64,000 nucleotides of DNA from Amphibacillus cookii (GTDB lineage Bacteria > Bacillota > Bacilli > Bacillales > Amphibacillaceae). Both the position numbers and the translations under genes were made by a program. The stretch is from contig NZ_JAFBDS010000004.1 of the NCBI RefSeq assembly GCF_016908375.1, positions 124,001 through 188,000 of the forward strand, given 5' to 3'. Shown here piece after piece: positions 19,127 to 28,954 of the stretch. The notes below the pieces were generated by a model. The model was not told where the DNA came from. It did not search any database and saw only the letters and a program-made list of their open reading frames with translations. Each line of letters opens with the position of its first letter. The first letter of the stretch is position 1.

Positions 19127-22100
19127 ATGATACAATCGAACACTTTGACAAAAAGACGCTACATCGCACTGATCGCTTTTTTATTTATTCTACTTATTAC
19201 AAGTATCCGTTTTATTTGGCTTAACGTGTATGAACCAGTTGATCAACCGATTGTAGACAATGGTCAATTGAATCTAACTAATTGGACCTTTACTGATGAT
19301 CCATTATCATTAAATGGCGAATGGGCTTTTCATCCCCATATTTTTACTGAAACAGAAAATACCGCTTCACTCCAAGAAGAACAACATATAGAAGTACCTG
19401 GTGATTGGACCCCTGTTTTACAAGGCGAGCATTCTGAGTCAGCATCTTATGGCTATGGTAGTTACGAACTAACGATTCGTTTACCAGAAGAGCGACCGAA
19501 CGTATATGGTGTCCGTATTAAAAGCTTACATAGTAGCGCAAGAATTATTGCAAATGGAGAAGTTGTCAAAACTGTGAACCAACCGACTACTTCACCAAAG
19601 ATGGCGCCAACATTTCGCGGGCCCTTTCACGCCCTATTTTCAATTCCAGAAGAAGCAGACGAGCTTAACTTAGTCATCGAAACGTCCAACTACCATACAC
19701 CTTACATAGGGGGGATTAATAAATCCGTATCCTTTGGGACCGATCAAGCCATTACACAAGAAGTAAATATGCAGGAAACATTGCAATTAACTGTCATTAT
19801 CGTATTGCTTCTACACGCACTTTACGCAGTTTTGTTATTTATAACACGAAAAAAACTTAATCAAAAGGAATTATTACTCTTTGGGGTGATGCTTATTTTT
19901 ATGGCGCTAGGTAGCGCTCTAGACGATGAGACCTTCATTCAATTACCCATCCCTAGAGAGTATAGTTTTAGAATCATGACCTTTTTTTATGTCTGTTTAC
20001 TCACCTTAATGATCCAATTCATCCATCGATTATATCCAACAAACAAACGGTTCGTTCAAATGGTGACGTTCATTGTCAGTATAATGGCTATCTTAACATT
20101 AGGCATTGTACCTTTTGAACATCTATCGATTTTATTAGGACTATATTATGTCTTGTATTTCATCGCCATTAGTTACATGATGTATACAACTATTCAACAT
20201 ATTAAGCATGGTAGCATAGACGGCTATTTCATTTTATTCTTTATCATCAGTTATACATCGAATATTATCTGGGGCTTTTTAATATTAAGTGATGTGATCG
20301 ACTTTCCTTTTTATCCATTTGATTTCTTTTTTGCCATTCTTTCGATTGCACTCCTTTTGTTTAGACGTCACCATCAATTATTCGTGGTCTCTGAACAACA
20401 ACGCGAGAAATTAATTGAAGAAGACCAAAAGAAAGATCAATTCTTAGCGAACACATCACACGAGATCAGAAACCCGCTACATGCAATGATTAATATCTCA
20501 CAATTGTTATTAAACAACCATGAAGGGTTAGATCAAAAAGCAAAAGATAACTTAGCATTAATTATTAGAACGGGGCACCAATTAACCTTTACACTTAATG
20601 ATATTTTAGATATTACAAAAATTAAAGAGCATGGAATCAGGTTGGATAAAACAGATGTCGACTTAAACGTACTGACAAATGAAGTGATCGAAATTGTTAC
20701 ATTTATGTCTAGTAAATCGACTGTTCATATTGCCAATCACATATCTGAAAAGTTGCCATTAGTATACGCGGATCGTCATCGCATGATCAGAGTGCTGTTT
20801 AATTTATTGCATAATGCACTCAAAAATACTGACGAAGGCATCATTGTTGTTGATGCGCATCAAACGGGTAATACCGTCAAAGTATCGGTAACGGATCCGG
20901 GCATTGGGATGTCAGAGCGTGATATGGATAAAATTTTCTTGCCATACGAAAAATTAATCACTCATCACCGTGATAGTGGTGGCATAGGATTAGGCTTGAG
21001 TATTACTAGACAGCTGATCGAAAAACATGGTGGTACACTTAGGGTAAGGTCTAAAAAAGGTGAGGGATCTGAATTTAGTTTCACTTTGCCTTTAACCACC
21101 ACTAAACATGGAGCAAAGATCACTCAAGACACAAACGTTTCACCTGTGATCAAAGATGAACCATTGTCACACACCTCTCAACAAAGCAAAAGTCATGTGA
21201 AGATTTTGGTCGTGGACGATGACTTGATTAATCTAAACGTCTTAAAACGAATATTAGAACCAAATTATCAAGTGACAACAACATCAAAGCCTGAAAATGT
21301 GGTGGAACTACTTGACAAACAAGTATTTGATTTGATCATATCAGATGTTATGATGCCTAAAATATCAGGCTATCAATTAACTGAAAGCATTAGGCAACGT
21401 TTTTCAATCTCAGAGCTGCCAATCCTATTACTCACTGCAAGAAGTCAACCTGAAGATATCTATACAGGATTTTTAGCAGGTGCAAACGATTATATTGTTA
21501 AACCTGTTGATTCACTAGAATTACAAGCACGTGTCCAAGCCTTAACACAGTTAAAACAAGCGATTCATAAACAATTACAACTAGAAGCAGCTTGGCTACA
21601 AGCTCAAATCAAGCCACATTTCATCTTTAATACATTAAATAGTATTGCATCACTCAGCACAAAAGATATTGATCAAATGATTGATCTATTACATGCATTT
21701 GGTCAGTATTTGACCAATAGTTTTAGTATGAGTAATACGAAGACACTAGTGCCACTATCTGAAGAGTTAGAACTAGTGGAAGCCTATCTATATATTAATC
21801 AAGTACGTTTCGATCAACGCGTTCATTATGAAGTTGATGTAGAAGACCCTGACGACATCAAAATACCACCTCTAATCGTTCAAACATTAGTAGAAAACGC
21901 ATTGAAACATGGTGTTTTAAAACAAGCAAATGGTGGGCACATTTTGATTCGCGGGAGACGTTTAACTTCTTATTATGAGCTGCAAGTTATCGATAATGGG
22001 GTTGGTATGAACAACTCGAAACTGCAAGACATTTTACACAACAACATTGATGACCATCACATCGGTTTAGCTAATACGAATAAACGCTTGAAAAAATTAT

Positions 22101-22180
22101 TCAATCAACAACTCATGATTACATCCACAGAAGGTGAAGGTACAACGATTACTATTCAGTTGCCATTACATGATGATTGA
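19127..22180 (+). CDS. Hybrid sensor kinase: 7TMR-DISM sensor, HisKA kinase, REC, LytS-type kinase
   Basis: A 1017-residue membrane kinase with unusual double output. Order: signal-anchor helix (13-31); extracellular jelly-roll sensor of the 7TMR-DISM type (about 45-210); seven-helix 7TMR block (about 218-411); HisKA with H445 in TSHEIRNPLHA; HATPase_c with DPGIGM and GGIGLGLSI; a complete receiver (DDD, phosphoacceptor D near 740 in IISDVMMP, KPVD); then a His_kinase-family module (histidine near 829 in IKPHFIFNTLNS) and a second HATPase_c (VENALKHG, DNGVGMNN). The last module resembles LytS/YesM kinases, which usually pair with response regulators like the divergent BTAD protein. GGAGGT 6 nt upstream fixes the ATG at 19127; an earlier in-frame start would overlap the GGDEF gene. 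Confidence 0.92.
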   Translation: MIQSNTLTKRRYIALIAFLFILLITSIRFIWLNVYEPVDQPIVDNGQLNLTNWTFTDDPLSLNGEWAFHPHIFTETENTASLQEEQHIEVPGDWTPVLQGEHSESASYGYGSYELTIRLPEERPNVYGVRIKSLHSSARIIANGEVVKTVNQPTTSPKMAPTFRGPFHALFSIPEEADELNLVIETSNYHTPYIGGINKSVSFGTDQAITQEVNMQETLQLTVIIVLLLHALYAVLLFITRKKLNQKELLLFGVMLIFMALGSALDDETFIQLPIPREYSFRIMTFFYVCLLTLMIQFIHRLYPTNKRFVQMVTFIVSIMAILTLGIVPFEHLSILLGLYYVLYFIAISYMMYTTIQHIKHGSIDGYFILFFIISYTSNIIWGFLILSDVIDFPFYPFDFFFAILSIALLLFRRHHQLFVVSEQQREKLIEEDQKKDQFLANTSHEIRNPLHAMINISQLLLNNHEGLDQKAKDNLALIIRTGHQLTFTLNDILDITKIKEHGIRLDKTDVDLNVLTNEVIEIVTFMSSKSTVHIANHISEKLPLVYADRHRMIRVLFNLLHNALKNTDEGIIVVDAHQTGNTVKVSVTDPGIGMSERDMDKIFLPYEKLITHHRDSGGIGLGLSITRQLIEKHGGTLRVRSKKGEGSEFSFTLPLTTTKHGAKITQDTNVSPVIKDEPLSHTSQQSKSHVKILVVDDDLINLNVLKRILEPNYQVTTTSKPENVVELLDKQVFDLIISDVMMPKISGYQLTESIRQRFSISELPILLLTARSQPEDIYTGFLAGANDYIVKPVDSLELQARVQALTQLKQAIHKQLQLEAAWLQAQIKPHFIFNTLNSIASLSTKDIDQMIDLLHAFGQYLTNSFSMSNTKTLVPLSEELELVEAYLYINQVRFDQRVHYEVDVEDPDDIKIPPLIVQTLVENALKHGVLKQANGGHILIRGRRLTSYYELQVIDNGVGMNNSKLQDILHNNIDDHHIGLANTNKRLKKLFNQQLMITSTEGEGTTITIQLPLHDD

Positions 22181-22247
22181 ACGACTCACCAGTTAATTTC
22201 TAATGACATTTTGAAGTGGGAGATTCCTAAGAACATCAACCTAGTGT

Positions 22248-22355
22248 TTAATATTGATTAGGCGATCCCTGTCGCACCGACATTAGAAGTTTTATCGCTT
22301 CACCTTCGATATTTTTACTTGCGCTAAGATCACGATCATGGTTTGTATGGCATGA
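22248..22355 (-). pseudogene. tnpB: TnpB (IS200/IS605 family) C-terminal remnant
   Basis: The minus strand from 22355 to the TAA at 22248 reads PSCHTNHDRDLSASKNI followed by a short basic/polar tail. This is the zinc-finger/RuvC-III end of TnpB (consensus CxxCxxxHDRDxNASxNI). Everything upstream of the finger is missing and is replaced by a rhuM fragment. The sequence after the stop contains TTTTGAAGTGGGAG on the complementary strand, as at the helicase interruption. Confidence 0.75.
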
Positions 22356-22657
22356 TGGGGAGAGCGGACTCCGTGTCCTATCGCAATAATCATTCGAGAT
22401 TATAATGTATTGTTTTATAATTCTTACCGTTATTCGCAGTTGTTAAGTATGACTTGACAACTGCTTTTTCCTCTAACTCTTTTTCTTCCAATATATTTTT
22501 TATTTGTAAGCTAATATCCTGCATAGCCGATTGGTAAAGCTCTGCAACTGCCTTTTTGCGTCATCCAAACTGTCTCATTCTCCAATCTAACATCTATTTT
22601 TTAATTTCCATCCTCTGTTTGATAGATTAGTATGCTCGTTTCATCTTGTATTGTCAT
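22355..22657 (-). pseudogene. rhuM: rhuM-like virulence protein gene, 5' half remnant (copy A)
   Basis: Starting at ATG 22657 the minus strand reads ILIYQTEDGN, stop, KIDVRLENETVWMTQK, frame break, AVAELYQSAMQDISLQIKNI, then VVKSYLTTANNGKNYKT and, after a one-base shift, MIIAIGHGVRSP. This is the N-terminal half of RhuM-family proteins, broken by at least one stop and two frameshifts. It ends where the TnpB fragment begins. RhuM proteins occur on genomic islands; their function is poorly defined. Confidence 0.8.
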
Positions 22658-22700
22658 CACTCTCTTTTCGAATAGAATTTAACTTATCCTTTTTTCTAAA

Positions 22701-22898
22701 CCTTCTAATATGTACTATAATACCATTTTAAATTTGATGACTGAATAGAAAACAAACGTTTGTTTCCATTCTGCGAATTTATATTTTTGCATAAAAAGAA
22801 TCCCTCCAGACTTTCTCAAAGTTCTAAGCGGCTGCTTTTTATTATTTAATTCGTTCTAATACAGTATTACTTAATTCAACTTTCACCCTTTGTTTTAC
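22701..22898. repeat. Diverged repeat upstream of rhuM remnant, copy A
   Basis: About 198 bp that align with 58931-59121. Shared blocks are TTCTAATATGTACTATNATACC, an ACGTTTGTT palindrome, CAGACTTT..AAGTTCTAAG.GGCTGC, and TTACTTAATTCAACTTTCAC. Both copies lie just upstream (minus-strand sense) of rhuM remnants, so they are the old 5' flank of a duplicated island gene. The rest of 22899-23049 shows nothing supportable. Confidence 0.8.
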
Positions 22899-23049
22899 AA
22901 CTATTGGTGGTATGGTTCTCCGTAGTATATCTAAATGAGTTTGTGCTTATTTTCTTAAATTTAAAATTTCTCTCCTAACTAACATAAAGATTTCAAAGGT
23001 GTAATATTATTGTAGAAGGCCTAGAATTTCCTATTGAGGAGTGAGATAA

Positions 23050-24927
23050 ATGCATTATTTCATTGGTAAAAATCAAGATAATCATGCTCCTATTTCAAAT
23101 GGTAATGTATTAGCTTGGCTTCAGCAATATGATGTTGGGTGTCGTCCTATTGATAAAATAAGTCAACTTTTTTTCGGGAACTTTGACCTATCAAGTTCAC
23201 TTTTAGAACAACCTGGTTCTTATATTTTAGTAAAAGATCATAATGAGAAAATTTGGTATGATCCATATGGAATAGTTCAAGAAGAATTGGGACAAATCGG
23301 GGAAATTATTTCATTAAATACTACGAGGTATATTCGTGGCTATGGAATATATGAAGTCGTGACCCATAAAGGTAATACCGTTGTCAGGACAAAAACATGG
23401 GCTCCTCCTAATAGAAACTCCTTCATACGCTCCATTGAAGTTAAAACTCTCCGTAGTAACCCTTCAGAAGTATCGATCTTTCCTGTTGTACACTTAAAAA
23501 ATATTGTTGAAAGAATTGATAACACCTTTATTTCTCGAATTTCCGAAAACCAATGGCTCGCAACCACTGTTTCTCCCACTTCTGAAGGGATAACAGGCAA
23601 TATTTCTAAAGCAGTAACTGGAGGTCAGGTAACTATCTTTGAACACAGCTTACTCCCTGTCCCATTGGTCTTTACGATTCCTACTCAAAAGGTCCTAGGT
23701 CCCAAATACAGCGAGCCTGTCTATCAATTATTTGCAGCCGGTACTACTAAAGAGGAGGCCCTTCAAGAATTAGAGAGGACATTGGCCAACATGAATCAAA
23801 GTGAACATCAAACATTGAATGTATGGCAAACTTGGCACGAAAAAACAGTTGAAATCGATACACTCACGCCTGAACTAGAGTATTTTTGGAGAGTAAGTAA
23901 CACGTTAACAAAAATGAGCTTACAGAAAGATGGAACGCCAATTATCATTGGATTTAAACCATATCAAGGCAATGTTTGGATTCGTGATAGCTTATGGATT
24001 GCATCTACATTAGCATTAGCAGGACACCTAGAAGATGCAGTAAGAGCATTGTACGCAACACTCGATTATTTAATAGAACGTCCTGACGGTAACTATTTTT
24101 TTGCCTATAATGTTATTACACGTTTACCAAACGAGCATGCTTTTGAAAATGATACGACTGGACTTATTTTATATGGGATATGGCAAGTTTGGTCATTAAT
24201 AAAAGAAAATACGATTATATATGATTTATGGCCAATTATAAGCCACTCCGCCGAATGGATTTTAGAAAACCGCGATTCAAGTGGACTTATCTTCCCAGAT
24301 GCAGGCATTTGGGAAACATTTGGACCACATTTAGGGGAAACATTCGAACATATGACATGGACATCTGGGATTTCTGCTTTTGGATTAATAAAAGCAGCTG
24401 AGATGGCTGACGTTATCTTTGAACATGAAAAAGCTAACCGATTTAGACAAGCTTCATCTGAATTAATTCAGGCTATTAATAGGCATAATGTTCATAATGG
24501 AATTGTTACTCGATCGATGGAAACAAAATTATTAGATGCATCTGTCACTCTATTTTTCTCTGAATTCCCCATTTTCCCAAAAGAGTGGTTAAAACCGACA
24601 CTTAAAGCCATTCAGCAAAGACTTGAAGATCCTTTCACGGGAGGCATTTGGAGACATGAAAGTTTAACAACAGAAGAAGGAGATTTAAAGCCGTGGACAG
24701 GACCCACCTTCTGGTTAGGTGAAGCATTTTTAATGGATAATGATGTAAACCAAGCCTGGAAATACTTTAATCATAATTACAATAACAGTGCCTTTTGTGG
24801 TCTTTTACCGGAATTATTGTACAGCAGAGGTCGACCAAGAGGGATTGCAATGCCAAGTTATTCCCAATCAGGTGTAATAAGATCATTATTGTTATATAAC
24901 GCGGGTACTTCTTATAGAACTCATTAA
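23050..24927 (+). CDS. GH15-like (alpha/alpha)6 glycosidase (glucoamylase/trehalase-type)
   Basis: A 625-residue cytoplasmic protein without a signal peptide. The N-terminal ~270 residues form a beta-sandwich-type domain (IRGYGIYEVVTHKGN, KTWAPPNRNSF). The C-terminal part is an (alpha/alpha)6 barrel with WIRDSLWIASTLALAGH, a conserved GH15 barrel segment, and IWETFGPHLGETFEHMTWTS, which holds the likely acid residues. GH15 enzymes invert alpha-glucosidic bonds of glucans, isomaltosides or trehalose; the substrate is not clear here. It stands alone, with GAGGAG 8 nt before the start. Strand and spacing set it apart from the mannosidase operon. Confidence 0.75.
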   Translation: MHYFIGKNQDNHAPISNGNVLAWLQQYDVGCRPIDKISQLFFGNFDLSSSLLEQPGSYILVKDHNEKIWYDPYGIVQEELGQIGEIISLNTTRYIRGYGIYEVVTHKGNTVVRTKTWAPPNRNSFIRSIEVKTLRSNPSEVSIFPVVHLKNIVERIDNTFISRISENQWLATTVSPTSEGITGNISKAVTGGQVTIFEHSLLPVPLVFTIPTQKVLGPKYSEPVYQLFAAGTTKEEALQELERTLANMNQSEHQTLNVWQTWHEKTVEIDTLTPELEYFWRVSNTLTKMSLQKDGTPIIIGFKPYQGNVWIRDSLWIASTLALAGHLEDAVRALYATLDYLIERPDGNYFFAYNVITRLPNEHAFENDTTGLILYGIWQVWSLIKENTIIYDLWPIISHSAEWILENRDSSGLIFPDAGIWETFGPHLGETFEHMTWTSGISAFGLIKAAEMADVIFEHEKANRFRQASSELIQAINRHNVHNGIVTRSMETKLLDASVTLFFSEFPIFPKEWLKPTLKAIQQRLEDPFTGGIWRHESLTTEEGDLKPWTGPTFWLGEAFLMDNDVNQAWKYFNHNYNNSAFCGLLPELLYSRGRPRGIAMPSYSQSGVIRSLLLYNAGTSYRTH

Positions 24928-25081
24928 GATATACTTTAATTGCTTCTGAATCTAAAAATGCTTGAATGACCCTGCGTTTAAGCTAATCTATTGTTTTCAA
25001 ACGATTGCCTTGATGATCTTAGTTTTTTAATCAACTGACCTAATATTTACACATTAGAATCTTCCACTCCATTTATTTTTC

Positions 25082-25238
25082 AGGCATACCGGATACCCAA
25101 CTCATTCAATAGTTTTAGAAGATGCGCAATTAACCTATTCACCTAGCCAAAAAACTAGCTGATCAAATCATTAAATACACTTACAATTGCACCGATAATG
25201 GATTAGGGAATTATCTTAGCGAAAGATTGCATGATTAA
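25082..25238 (+). pseudogene. Unidentified gene fragment
   Basis: The plus strand reads RHTGYPTHSIVLEDAQLTYS, continues briefly, shifts frame by one base, and continues KLADQIIKYTYNCTDNGLGN to a stop at 25236-25238. Codon use looks coding, but there is no start or ribosome binding site. I do not recognise the family. It is probably the 3' end of a lost gene. Confidence 0.4.
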
Positions 25239-25336
25239 TTAAGACCGTGTTTAACCGTTAGAGCAAAGTATAAATATCATACCGCACCTTCAATGTCCAG
25301 CAACTCCATATACAAATATATGATAGAGTCACATAT

Positions 25337-25375
25337 AAAGCAGTGGTCTATCACTTGAGGATAAGCCACTGCTTT
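25337..25375. terminator. Terminator hairpin after beta-mannosidase gene
   Basis: Perfect 10-bp stem AAAGCAGTGG / CCACTGCTTT with a 19-nt loop, 9 bp after the stop of the minus-strand beta-mannosidase gene. The plus strand is followed by ATTTAATATCTATATTTTT. It may act in both directions. Confidence 0.65.
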
Positions 25376-25384
25376 ATTTAATAT

Positions 25385-27892
25385 CTATATTTTTATCATA
25401 TCTACCATTGAAACAGCTTGAACATCAATTAAATGTTCATTATTTTTGTCCCGTTTCGTGAAGGTAACGACCTTCTCTTCGCCAGGTAATAAATCAAAAT
25501 AGTTAGCTGAGAAGTAACCTAAACAATCTGTTGTCAAGTAAATATCTTTCGCAAACTGATCTGTCGTAATAATAAATGTCTCTTTATCCCTAGCAACACT
25601 TACTTTTGCTAGAGGTAAAGATAATGCTTGGGTTGGTATAAAGTAATGACGCTTTTGATCAATGGATTGATTTTCTTTAATTAATTCTGTTACTAGTACC
25701 ACTTGACTTTTATCATATTCACCAATCAAGCGATCGATTATATAATTTTTTACACCTTGGCTTGCATTTGCTTTAATAATGAAAGCTGACACCTCTTCAT
25801 AAAGAAGCTCGCCATCTAGTGAATAAACACTCACTCTTATGTCCACATCTACATCATTTAGAACATCCGAAATGGCATAAACATTAACTTGCCCATCTTT
25901 TTCTTCAATTGATAGCATAATATCTCTGAAGGATTCTTTAGCTTGATAATGTAATGCTTTCCATCGACCGAAATAATCCATACTTGACCATGAAGCGACA
26001 GGCCAACAATCATTCATCTGCCAGTATAAAGTACCCATACAATATGGTTTATGACGACGATGAGACTCAATGGCGTTCTTAATTCCTTGCGCTTGAAGTA
26101 CTTGGCTCATATATAAAAATGAAGTGAAGTCTTTAGACTCTGGTAAATACTTTTCCATGTACGTTTTAATCAATTGATTACCTGCACCATTTTTTTGATG
26201 ATGCAACATCACATCAGAACCAATCGCATAATCATCTGGCGTGGTAAATGTTTCAACGGTCTCAATCGCAGGGAATGATTGAAAACCGTACTCACTCATA
26301 AACCGGCCAACATTTTCATTATAAGCTTCAAATGGTTGTTTACCATGCCAGACATCCCAATAGTGTACGTCACCTGCTCCTTTCACTCCTAATGCGTGTT
26401 GATTGGCATCTCTAGTTAAATCAGCAAGTGGTGATGATGGCCAATACGGCTCATTGGGTACATATTGTTTTGTTACTCTATCAAGGATGTCATGAAAGAG
26501 AGCTTGATAATCCGCCCACAATTTTTCACGAGTTAAGGCATCATATTTTTGTTTCCAGCCCCACCCGCCTGTTTCAACAAATTCTGCCCAAGCAGCATCA
26601 ATTTCATTATTCCCACACCAAAGTACAACTGATGCATACTGGCGTAAACGCTTGACTTGATCTACAGCTTCTTGTTCTACATTATTTAGAAATGGCTCGT
26701 CTCCTGGATACATGGTACAAGCAAACATAAAGTCTTGCCACACTAAAATGCCGTGTTCATCACAGAGATCATAAAAAATATCATCTTCATAAATACCACC
26801 GCCCCAAACACGAAGCATATTCATATTTGCTGATACAGCACTCTTAATTTCATGTTCATAACGCGACTTAGTCACTCGTGTAACAAAACTATCGTTTGGT
26901 ATATGGTTTGCACCTTTACAAAAGACAGGTTCACCATTTAATTTTAGATAGAAAGATTTACCATACTGATCATCATCTCTAACCAGTTCAACCGTTCGAA
27001 TCCCGTGTTTTAATGCATCAGAAAGCAGTGTCTCATTATCTTTTCTAAACGCAACCTTTACATCATAACGATGAGGGGTACCTAACCCGCGAGACCACCA
27101 AAGTTTAGGGTTCACAACGGTAAATGGCAATGTCACCTTGTTATGTCCTTCTTTCAACTCAACTTGCTTTATTTCTGTCTGTTCACCGTACTGGAGAACA
27201 CATTCACCCGTCATCTCTTTAATGGCAACAAGTTCTATTTCTAAGACAAGATCCGCTTTTTCATTTGATAGTTGTTCTTGTTTAATATAAATATCATCAA
27301 AATGGATATCTGAATAACCAACAAGTTCAACTGGTTTCCAAATTCCGCTCGTGACCAAGCGTGGCCCCCAATCCCACCCATAATGATAAGGGGCTTTTCT
27401 CGCAAATATACTTAGTTTCTTGTCACCTAACCCACCTGTTTCTGAATCATCATTATCGGCAGGATAATTAATTCCTCCACTTACGACACGCATAACATCG
27501 TGGTTAATTGGAGACTCAAAGTGAATGATCAATTGATTTTCTCCGATATTAATCCAATCTTTTACATTTACCTTGTATGTGCGAAACATATTATCAGACG
27601 ACAAAATTAACTGATTATTTAAGTAGACCGTTGCATACGTATCCAGACCATTAAATATTAGGTCAATACAAGTTTGGCTAGCCAGCTCCGAATCTACATT
27701 AAATGTCGATTTATAAACCCAATCTACTTTATCAACCCACTGAACATTTTTTTCTTCTTCTCCAAAAAACGGATCGTTTATTAAATTGTGCTCAAGTAAA
27801 TCCGTGTGAACCGTACCTGGTACTTGTGCTTTTCGCCAAATAGAGTCGCGTTGCTGTTTAAACTGCCAATCATTTATTCCTTGTTTTATCAT
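25385..27892 (-). CDS. Beta-mannosidase, GH2
   Basis: An 835-residue retaining beta-mannosidase without a signal peptide, so cytoplasmic. Domain order is typical of GH2: sugar-binding jelly roll (1-180, with VPGTVHTDLLEH and the long GGLGDKKLSIFARKAPYHYG), immunoglobulin-like domain, then the TIM barrel with acid/base glutamate in LWCGNNEIDAAW and nucleophile in MSEYGFQSFP. The tail LYWQMNDCWPVASWSSMDY is characteristic of GH2 mannosidases. It cleaves terminal beta-mannose, as in the N-glycan core Man-beta-1,4-GlcNAc or mannan fragments. Last gene of an AraC-Gfo-GH2 unit. AGGAGGT precedes; both TTG 27895 and ATG 27892 are possible starts. Confidence 0.92.
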   Translation of the reverse strand: MIKQGINDWQFKQQRDSIWRKAQVPGTVHTDLLEHNLINDPFFGEEEKNVQWVDKVDWVYKSTFNVDSELASQTCIDLIFNGLDTYATVYLNNQLILSSDNMFRTYKVNVKDWINIGENQLIIHFESPINHDVMRVVSGGINYPADNDDSETGGLGDKKLSIFARKAPYHYGWDWGPRLVTSGIWKPVELVGYSDIHFDDIYIKQEQLSNEKADLVLEIELVAIKEMTGECVLQYGEQTEIKQVELKEGHNKVTLPFTVVNPKLWWSRGLGTPHRYDVKVAFRKDNETLLSDALKHGIRTVELVRDDDQYGKSFYLKLNGEPVFCKGANHIPNDSFVTRVTKSRYEHEIKSAVSANMNMLRVWGGGIYEDDIFYDLCDEHGILVWQDFMFACTMYPGDEPFLNNVEQEAVDQVKRLRQYASVVLWCGNNEIDAAWAEFVETGGWGWKQKYDALTREKLWADYQALFHDILDRVTKQYVPNEPYWPSSPLADLTRDANQHALGVKGAGDVHYWDVWHGKQPFEAYNENVGRFMSEYGFQSFPAIETVETFTTPDDYAIGSDVMLHHQKNGAGNQLIKTYMEKYLPESKDFTSFLYMSQVLQAQGIKNAIESHRRHKPYCMGTLYWQMNDCWPVASWSSMDYFGRWKALHYQAKESFRDIMLSIEEKDGQVNVYAISDVLNDVDVDIRVSVYSLDGELLYEEVSAFIIKANASQGVKNYIIDRLIGEYDKSQVVLVTELIKENQSIDQKRHYFIPTQALSLPLAKVSVARDKETFIITTDQFAKDIYLTTDCLGYFSANYFDLLPGEEKVVTFTKRDKNNEHLIDVQAVSMVDMIKI

Positions 27893-27907
27893 CAATCATT
27901 TGACCTC

Positions 27908-28942
27908 CTAGCCTTCGAATGTAATGCGTCGATTTTCTTTGCCTGATTGATAAATGGCATTGATCATTTCTTGTGTTTTTAAGGCTTCTTCTGGTTTAAT
28001 GTCTAATTCGCCACCATGAAGGAGCACATGATAAAAGTTGTTAATCTGTTTAATGTGATTGACGCCCCAATAGCTCTTTACTCCTACTCCATAAGAAAAT
28101 GTTTCGTTAGGATTATGATCTGCGATAAATTCTCTACCATCATATAAACTTACCATACCTTTATCGCCAATCATTTTTATCAAACCCTTTTCACAGTGGA
28201 TTTCAATTTGTACCGGAGCATCATAGGTGTAATAATTAATCGTATGAAAAGCCGCCACCACACCCGACTTAAATTTGAGAATGCCTTCAGCAGCATCTTC
28301 AACTTCAATGTCCTCATGTCCTCGATTGCTAATTGTTGCATCGACATATTCAAGCTCTGCATCAATAAACCAGCGCATCAAGTCGAGCGTATGGATGGCT
28401 TGATCAATTAAAACGCCACCACCTTCTTTATCCCATGTACCCTTCCAATCACTTTTTGAATAGTACTCATCCGATCGATCCCAAGTAACACTGGCTTTAG
28501 CCGATTGAATCGACCCCAAGGTGCCCTCGGTTAACATCGCCTTAATTAACTGAGCGCCAGCATTATAGCGGTTTTGAAAAATAACACCAAAGTGTGTGTT
28601 ATATGCTCTTGCTGTTGATAACATCGCTTCTGCATCCTGATACTTAATCGCCATAGGCTTCTCCGTTAAAACATGTAAGCCCCTTTTCGTTACTTCAATT
28701 GATACAGGCGCATGTAGATAATGCGGTAAACAAATGTGAATGGCGTCCAAGGTTTCATTGTCAAGCATGTCTACATAATCCGTGTAACTTTCACAATCCA
28801 TTTCTATAGCTCGTTCATTTGCACGCTCTGGTTTGTTGTCACAAACAGCAACTAGTTCTGTATTCGGATTCTCTTTAACCGATTGAGCGTGCATTGGGAA
28901 TATATTTCCGCAGCCAATGATAGCTACTTTAACCGTATCCAT
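27908..28942 (-). CDS. Gfo/Idh/MocA family oxidoreductase
   Basis: A 344-residue NAD(P)-dependent sugar dehydrogenase-like protein. The Rossmann motif VAIIGCGNIFPMHA, the catalytic-site EKP in HVLTEKPMA, and the C-terminal alpha/beta domain with GGGVLIDQAIHTLDLMRW are intact; the late His-Thr-Leu-Asp segment supplies the usual catalytic histidine. It lies 15 bp before the beta-mannosidase gene and just after the AraC regulator gene, so it probably works on a mannoside-derived sugar. The substrate is unknown. Confidence 0.9.
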   Translation of the reverse strand: MDTVKVAIIGCGNIFPMHAQSVKENPNTELVAVCDNKPERANERAIEMDCESYTDYVDMLDNETLDAIHICLPHYLHAPVSIEVTKRGLHVLTEKPMAIKYQDAEAMLSTARAYNTHFGVIFQNRYNAGAQLIKAMLTEGTLGSIQSAKASVTWDRSDEYYSKSDWKGTWDKEGGGVLIDQAIHTLDLMRWFIDAELEYVDATISNRGHEDIEVEDAAEGILKFKSGVVAAFHTINYYTYDAPVQIEIHCEKGLIKMIGDKGMVSLYDGREFIADHNPNETFSYGVGVKSYWGVNHIKQINNFYHVLLHGGELDIKPEEALKTQEMINAIYQSGKENRRITFEG

Positions 28943-28954
28943 GACTTCACTTCC

